The notes below the pieces were generated by a model, which was not told where the DNA came from, ran no database searches, and was given only the letters and a program-made list of their open reading frames with translations. Positions 6,553 through 8,462 of a stretch of DNA of 8,462 nucleotides are shown here, in pieces. The first letter of the stretch is position 1; each line of letters opens with the position of its first letter. This DNA is from an uncultured Bacillota bacterium (GTDB taxonomy: Bacteria; Bacillota; Clostridia; Christensenellales; UBA1242), in assembly GCA_900555365.1 (NCBI GenBank), contig USKO01000022.1, positions 1 to 8,462 on the forward strand, in the 5' to 3' direction. A program made the position numbers and the translations under genes.

Positions 6553-7707
6553 TTACAGTAAAGATTTATATAGCTTTTTTATATCTTCAACACTTGTCTC
6601 TCTTGGATTGCCTCCTGTACAAATGTCGTGATATGCGTCTTCACTTAAGATGTCTATTGCATCTTTAGGAACTCCGAGTTCGGTTATCGTTTTTGGAATA
6701 TTAAGTTTTCTCGCAAGTGCTTTCACTTCTCTTACAGCCAAGTTTGCACACTCATCATCACTGAGCTTTTTTGTATCTTTCCCAAAACACTCACAGATTA
6801 GTCTATATTTATGCTTTGATGGAGAGGCTATGTTGTACTTCATAACGGTTGGTAAAATTACTGCATTAGCAACTCCATGGGCAATATTGAATCTACCGCC
6901 AAGCGGATGCGCCATAGAATGAACTATTCCTAACCCCACATTGCTAAATCCCATACCAACAATGTACTGTGCATACGCCATCTTTTCTCGCGCCTGAATA
7001 TCATTTCCATCTTTGTATGCTCTTGGGAGGTATTTTACAATTGTTTTTATTGACTCTAGAGCAAACATATCACTAAAATCTGTAGCTCCCTTAGTTATCA
7101 AACTTTCTATAGCATGAGTAAGCGCATCCATGCCAGTACTTGCAGTAACAGAAGGCGGCATTGTCTGCATTAAACTTGAATCAACTACGGACATGATTGG
7201 AATATCATGAGGGTCGACACAAACCATCTTTTTGTGAGTTAAAGTGTCGGTAATAACATAATTTATAGTAACCTCCGCTGCTGTACCTGCAGTTGTAGGC
7301 ATTGCAATAAGCGGAAAAGCTTTATTCTTAGTTGGCGCAGTGCCATCCAAACTTACCACATCTCGAAATTCTTTGTTGGTTTTAATTATAGAAATAGCTT
7401 TGGCGCAGTCAATTACACTTCCTCCGCCTACCGCTATAATCACATCCGCTTTACTTTTATTTAAAATTTTTAGACCATTTTTGACATTCTCAACAGTTGG
7501 ATTAGGTACAACATCGCTATAAATTTGATATTTTATGCCCGTTTCGTCTAAAATGGCTGTAACCTTTTCTAAAACTTTGCTTTTAATGATGGTTGCATCA
7601 CTGACAACCAAAACCTTTTTAAATCCTCTATTTTTAAGTTCATCTTTTAAACAAAATCTTGCATCTTGACCAAGATAAACTGTTTCATTAAAAATATATC
7701 TTTGCAT
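6553..7707 (-). CDS. Iron-dependent alcohol dehydrogenase, FucO/1,3-propanediol dehydrogenase-like
   Basis: A full-length (384 residues) group III, metal-dependent alcohol dehydrogenase, reversibly converting an alcohol to an aldehyde with NAD(P). The nucleotide site GGGSVID is at 94-100, followed by PTTAGTAAEVT (137-147). The four metal ligands are all in place: Asp194, His198 (GMDALTHAIES), His263 (VHSMAHPLGG) and His277 (IAHGVANA). The C-terminus NPRETSVEDIKKLYKSLL fits the family. Spacing of the ligands and the phrase GLGIVHSMAHPLGG recall E. coli lactaldehyde reductase FucO and 1,3-propanediol dehydrogenase; the true substrate is not evident. It is the first gene of the three-gene operon. 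AGGGAGGGG ends two bases before the ATG, and a -10 box lies just upstream, giving a leader of only about 13 bases. It diverges from the YjbQ gene. Confidence 0.95.
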   Translation of the reverse strand: MQRYIFNETVYLGQDARFCLKDELKNRGFKKVLVVSDATIIKSKVLEKVTAILDETGIKYQIYSDVVPNPTVENVKNGLKILNKSKADVIIAVGGGSVIDCAKAISIIKTNKEFRDVVSLDGTAPTKNKAFPLIAMPTTAGTAAEVTINYVITDTLTHKKMVCVDPHDIPIMSVVDSSLMQTMPPSVTASTGMDALTHAIESLITKGATDFSDMFALESIKTIVKYLPRAYKDGNDIQAREKMAYAQYIVGMGFSNVGLGIVHSMAHPLGGRFNIAHGVANAVILPTVMKYNIASPSKHKYRLICECFGKDTKKLSDDECANLAVREVKALARKLNIPKTITELGVPKDAIDILSEDAYHDICTGGNPRETSVEDIKKLYKSLL

Positions 7708-7726
7708 TTCCCCTCCCTACAAGTAC

Positions 7727-7755
7727 ATTATAAAAATTTTGACAAAAAAAGTCAT
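7727..7755 (-). promoter_or_regulatory. Promoter of the alcohol dehydrogenase-FIST-aldehyde dehydrogenase operon
   Basis: TATAAT on the minus strand (7732-7727) matches consensus fully. Seventeen bases upstream lies ATGACT (7755-7750), a moderate -35 match. Transcription would start near 7720, right at the Shine-Dalgarno site. A small inverted repeat, TGAC-(seven A)-GTCA at 7740-7754, sits between and over these boxes and could bind a regulator, but with four-base arms it may be chance. Confidence 0.6.
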
Positions 7756-7840
7756 GTAATTTCAAAAGTTTTCTGCAAAAATTTAAACAAAATTTTTAAA
7801 TCATCTTTAGAAGAATATTTGCTTTAAATTGACAAATGAT

Positions 7841-7855
7841 TTGAAAATATTTCAA
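7841..7855. promoter_or_regulatory. Possible operator: perfect inverted repeat over the YjbQ -35 box
   Basis: TTGAAA-ATA-TTTCAA is a perfect 6-3-6 inverted repeat whose left arm is the predicted -35 box. This is a typical place for a repressor site. AT-rich sequence makes short palindromes common, and no second full copy was found; a single TTTCAA half-site lies at 7760-7765 near the divergent operon's promoter. Confidence 0.4.
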
Positions 7856-7869
7856 TAAAATGATACAAT
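7841..7869 (+). promoter_or_regulatory. Promoter of the YjbQ-family gene
   Basis: TTGAAA (7841-7846) and TACAAT (7864-7869) are each one mismatch from consensus, with the ideal 17-base spacer. Transcription would start near 7876, giving a leader of about 70 bases. I see no thiamine pyrophosphate riboswitch or other structured element in that leader. A full TTGACA also occurs at 7829-7834 but has no good -10 at the right distance. Confidence 0.65.
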
Positions 7870-7946
7870 AAAAATGAAAATCGCAATTATTGAAAAAAAA
7901 CAAATCAACATTATCATTTTAACATTTTCAAATTTAGGAGGGAAAA

Positions 7947-8363
7947 ATGAAAAGTTTTAGAAAGGAGCTATGGTTTAATATTCCATCAAGACGAGGAATA
8001 ATAAATATCACAAGACAAGTTCAAAACGCAGTCGACGAAAGTGGTATAAAAGAAGGCTTAGTTTTAATTAATGCAATGAATATCACAGCAAGTGTGTTTA
8101 TCAATGATGACGAGTCTGGGCTTCACCAAGATTATGAAAAATGGCTGGAAAAATTGGCACCAGAAAAACCATATTCTCAGTATGCTCATAATGGCTATGA
8201 AGATAACGCTGATGCACACCTGAAAAGAACGATCATGGGACGAGAAAGCATTGTGGCTATTACAAAAGGCAAGCTTGATTTCGGAACATGGGAACAGATT
8301 TTTTATTATGAATTTGATGGAAAACGCAATAAACATGTTCTCATCAAAATTATAGGAGAATAA
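7947..8363 (+). CDS. yjbQ: YjbQ / UPF0047 family protein
   Basis: At 138 residues this is the usual length of the YjbQ (UPF0047) family, small cytoplasmic proteins; E. coli YjbQ was reported to have weak thiamine phosphate synthase activity, but the main role of the family is unknown. Typical features seen are GIINITRQV (17-25), [11 protein letters not shown] (46-56), a conserved His81 (YAHN), [11 protein letters not shown] with His91 (89-98), and [20 protein letters not shown] (108-127). The subfamily normally has His before I-T-A-S (AMHITAS); here the codon is AAT and residue 45 is Asn. Start support is AGGAGGG (7936-7942) four bases before the ATG. It stands alone, reading away from the alcohol dehydrogenase operon, with which it shares a 239-base promoter region. 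A shared role with that operon is possible but unproven. Confidence 0.9.
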   Translation: MKSFRKELWFNIPSRRGIINITRQVQNAVDESGIKEGLVLINAMNITASVFINDDESGLHQDYEKWLEKLAPEKPYSQYAHNGYEDNADAHLKRTIMGRESIVAITKGKLDFGTWEQIFYYEFDGKRNKHVLIKIIGE

Positions 8364-8462
8364 TAGAAAATTTAAAATATTATCAATTTTTAATATGAAA
8401 TGTGCTCCAAATTGACTTGTTATTCCATTAAATTGATGATATGGTGGTAAATATTCATCTTG
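8364..8462. other. AT-rich tail of the window with no supported gene
   Basis: These 99 bases hold no credible reading frame. A short A/T hairpin (ATATTA at 8377-8382 with TAATAT at 8391-8396) lacks a GC core and a T tract, so it is not a convincing terminator for the YjbQ gene. TTGACT at 8412-8417 is followed only by poorly spaced -10 candidates; it could be part of a promoter for a gene beyond the edge. Confidence 0.4.

Noticed and set aside
3900..7707. A bacterial microcompartment (diol or ethanolamine) operon.
   Set aside because: No shell protein gene is present, and the aldehyde dehydrogenase keeps the Glu of hydrolytic enzymes, unlike the CoA-acylating PduP/EutE type.
7876..7935. A thiamine pyrophosphate riboswitch ahead of the YjbQ gene.
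   Set aside because: The leader is about 70 AT-rich bases with none of the conserved TPP-aptamer motifs and is too short for the aptamer.
7874..7960. A 28-codon frame (MKIAIIEKKQ...) upstream of and overlapping the YjbQ start, a possible leader peptide.
   Set aside because: It has no ribosome site, and its ATG lies at or before the predicted transcription start; its composition is that of AT-rich spacer.
8377..8396. Hairpin ATATTA/TAATAT as the terminator of the YjbQ gene.
   Set aside because: Six A/T pairs with an eight-base loop and no T tract after it; not distinguishable from chance.

Overview
The window is AT-rich. Genes have purine-rich Shine-Dalgarno sites of the AGGAGG type, sigma-A-like promoters (TTGACA/TATAAT), and TAA is the stop codon of all seven genes whose end is visible. 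This suggests a low-GC Gram-positive bacterium (Bacillota, clostridial or a relative) with an anaerobic, fermentative lifestyle. That placement is inferred from composition and gene families; no marker gene is present. Eight protein genes were found. No tRNA, rRNA, CRISPR array or insertion sequence was recognised, and no gene-free stretch exceeds 300 bases.

Left part (1-2346, minus strand): a two-gene ABC exporter operon. A GTG-started ATPase with an unusual 85-residue charged, repetitive C-terminal tail is followed by a large membrane permease that runs off the left edge. Both lie divergently from a plus-strand pair (2475-3671): an unrecognised, lysine-rich, partly coiled-coil protein and a small RBBP9/YdeN-like alpha/beta hydrolase. 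The pair starts at a near-consensus promoter and ends at a hairpin with A and T tracts on either side, which can serve both converging transcripts.

Right part (3900-7707, minus strand): the most interesting unit. It is a tight three-gene operon, transcribed in the order iron-dependent alcohol dehydrogenase (FucO-like), stand-alone FIST-domain protein, aldehyde dehydrogenase of the non-acylating type. All three have strong Shine-Dalgarno sites, and the FIST stop codon abuts that of the aldehyde dehydrogenase. The two enzymes could interconvert an alcohol, its aldehyde and the acid using NAD(P). The FIST protein, from a family proposed to sense small ligands, sits between them with no kinase, cyclase or chemotaxis partner in view. 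That suggests a ligand-binding or substrate-handling role within a metabolic pathway whose substrate is unknown.

Divergent from this operon, across 239 bases, is a YjbQ/UPF0047 gene (7947-8363). A perfect 6-3-6 inverted repeat overlaps its predicted -35 region, and it carries Asn where its family normally has a conserved His. The last 99 bases hold no gene that can be supported.
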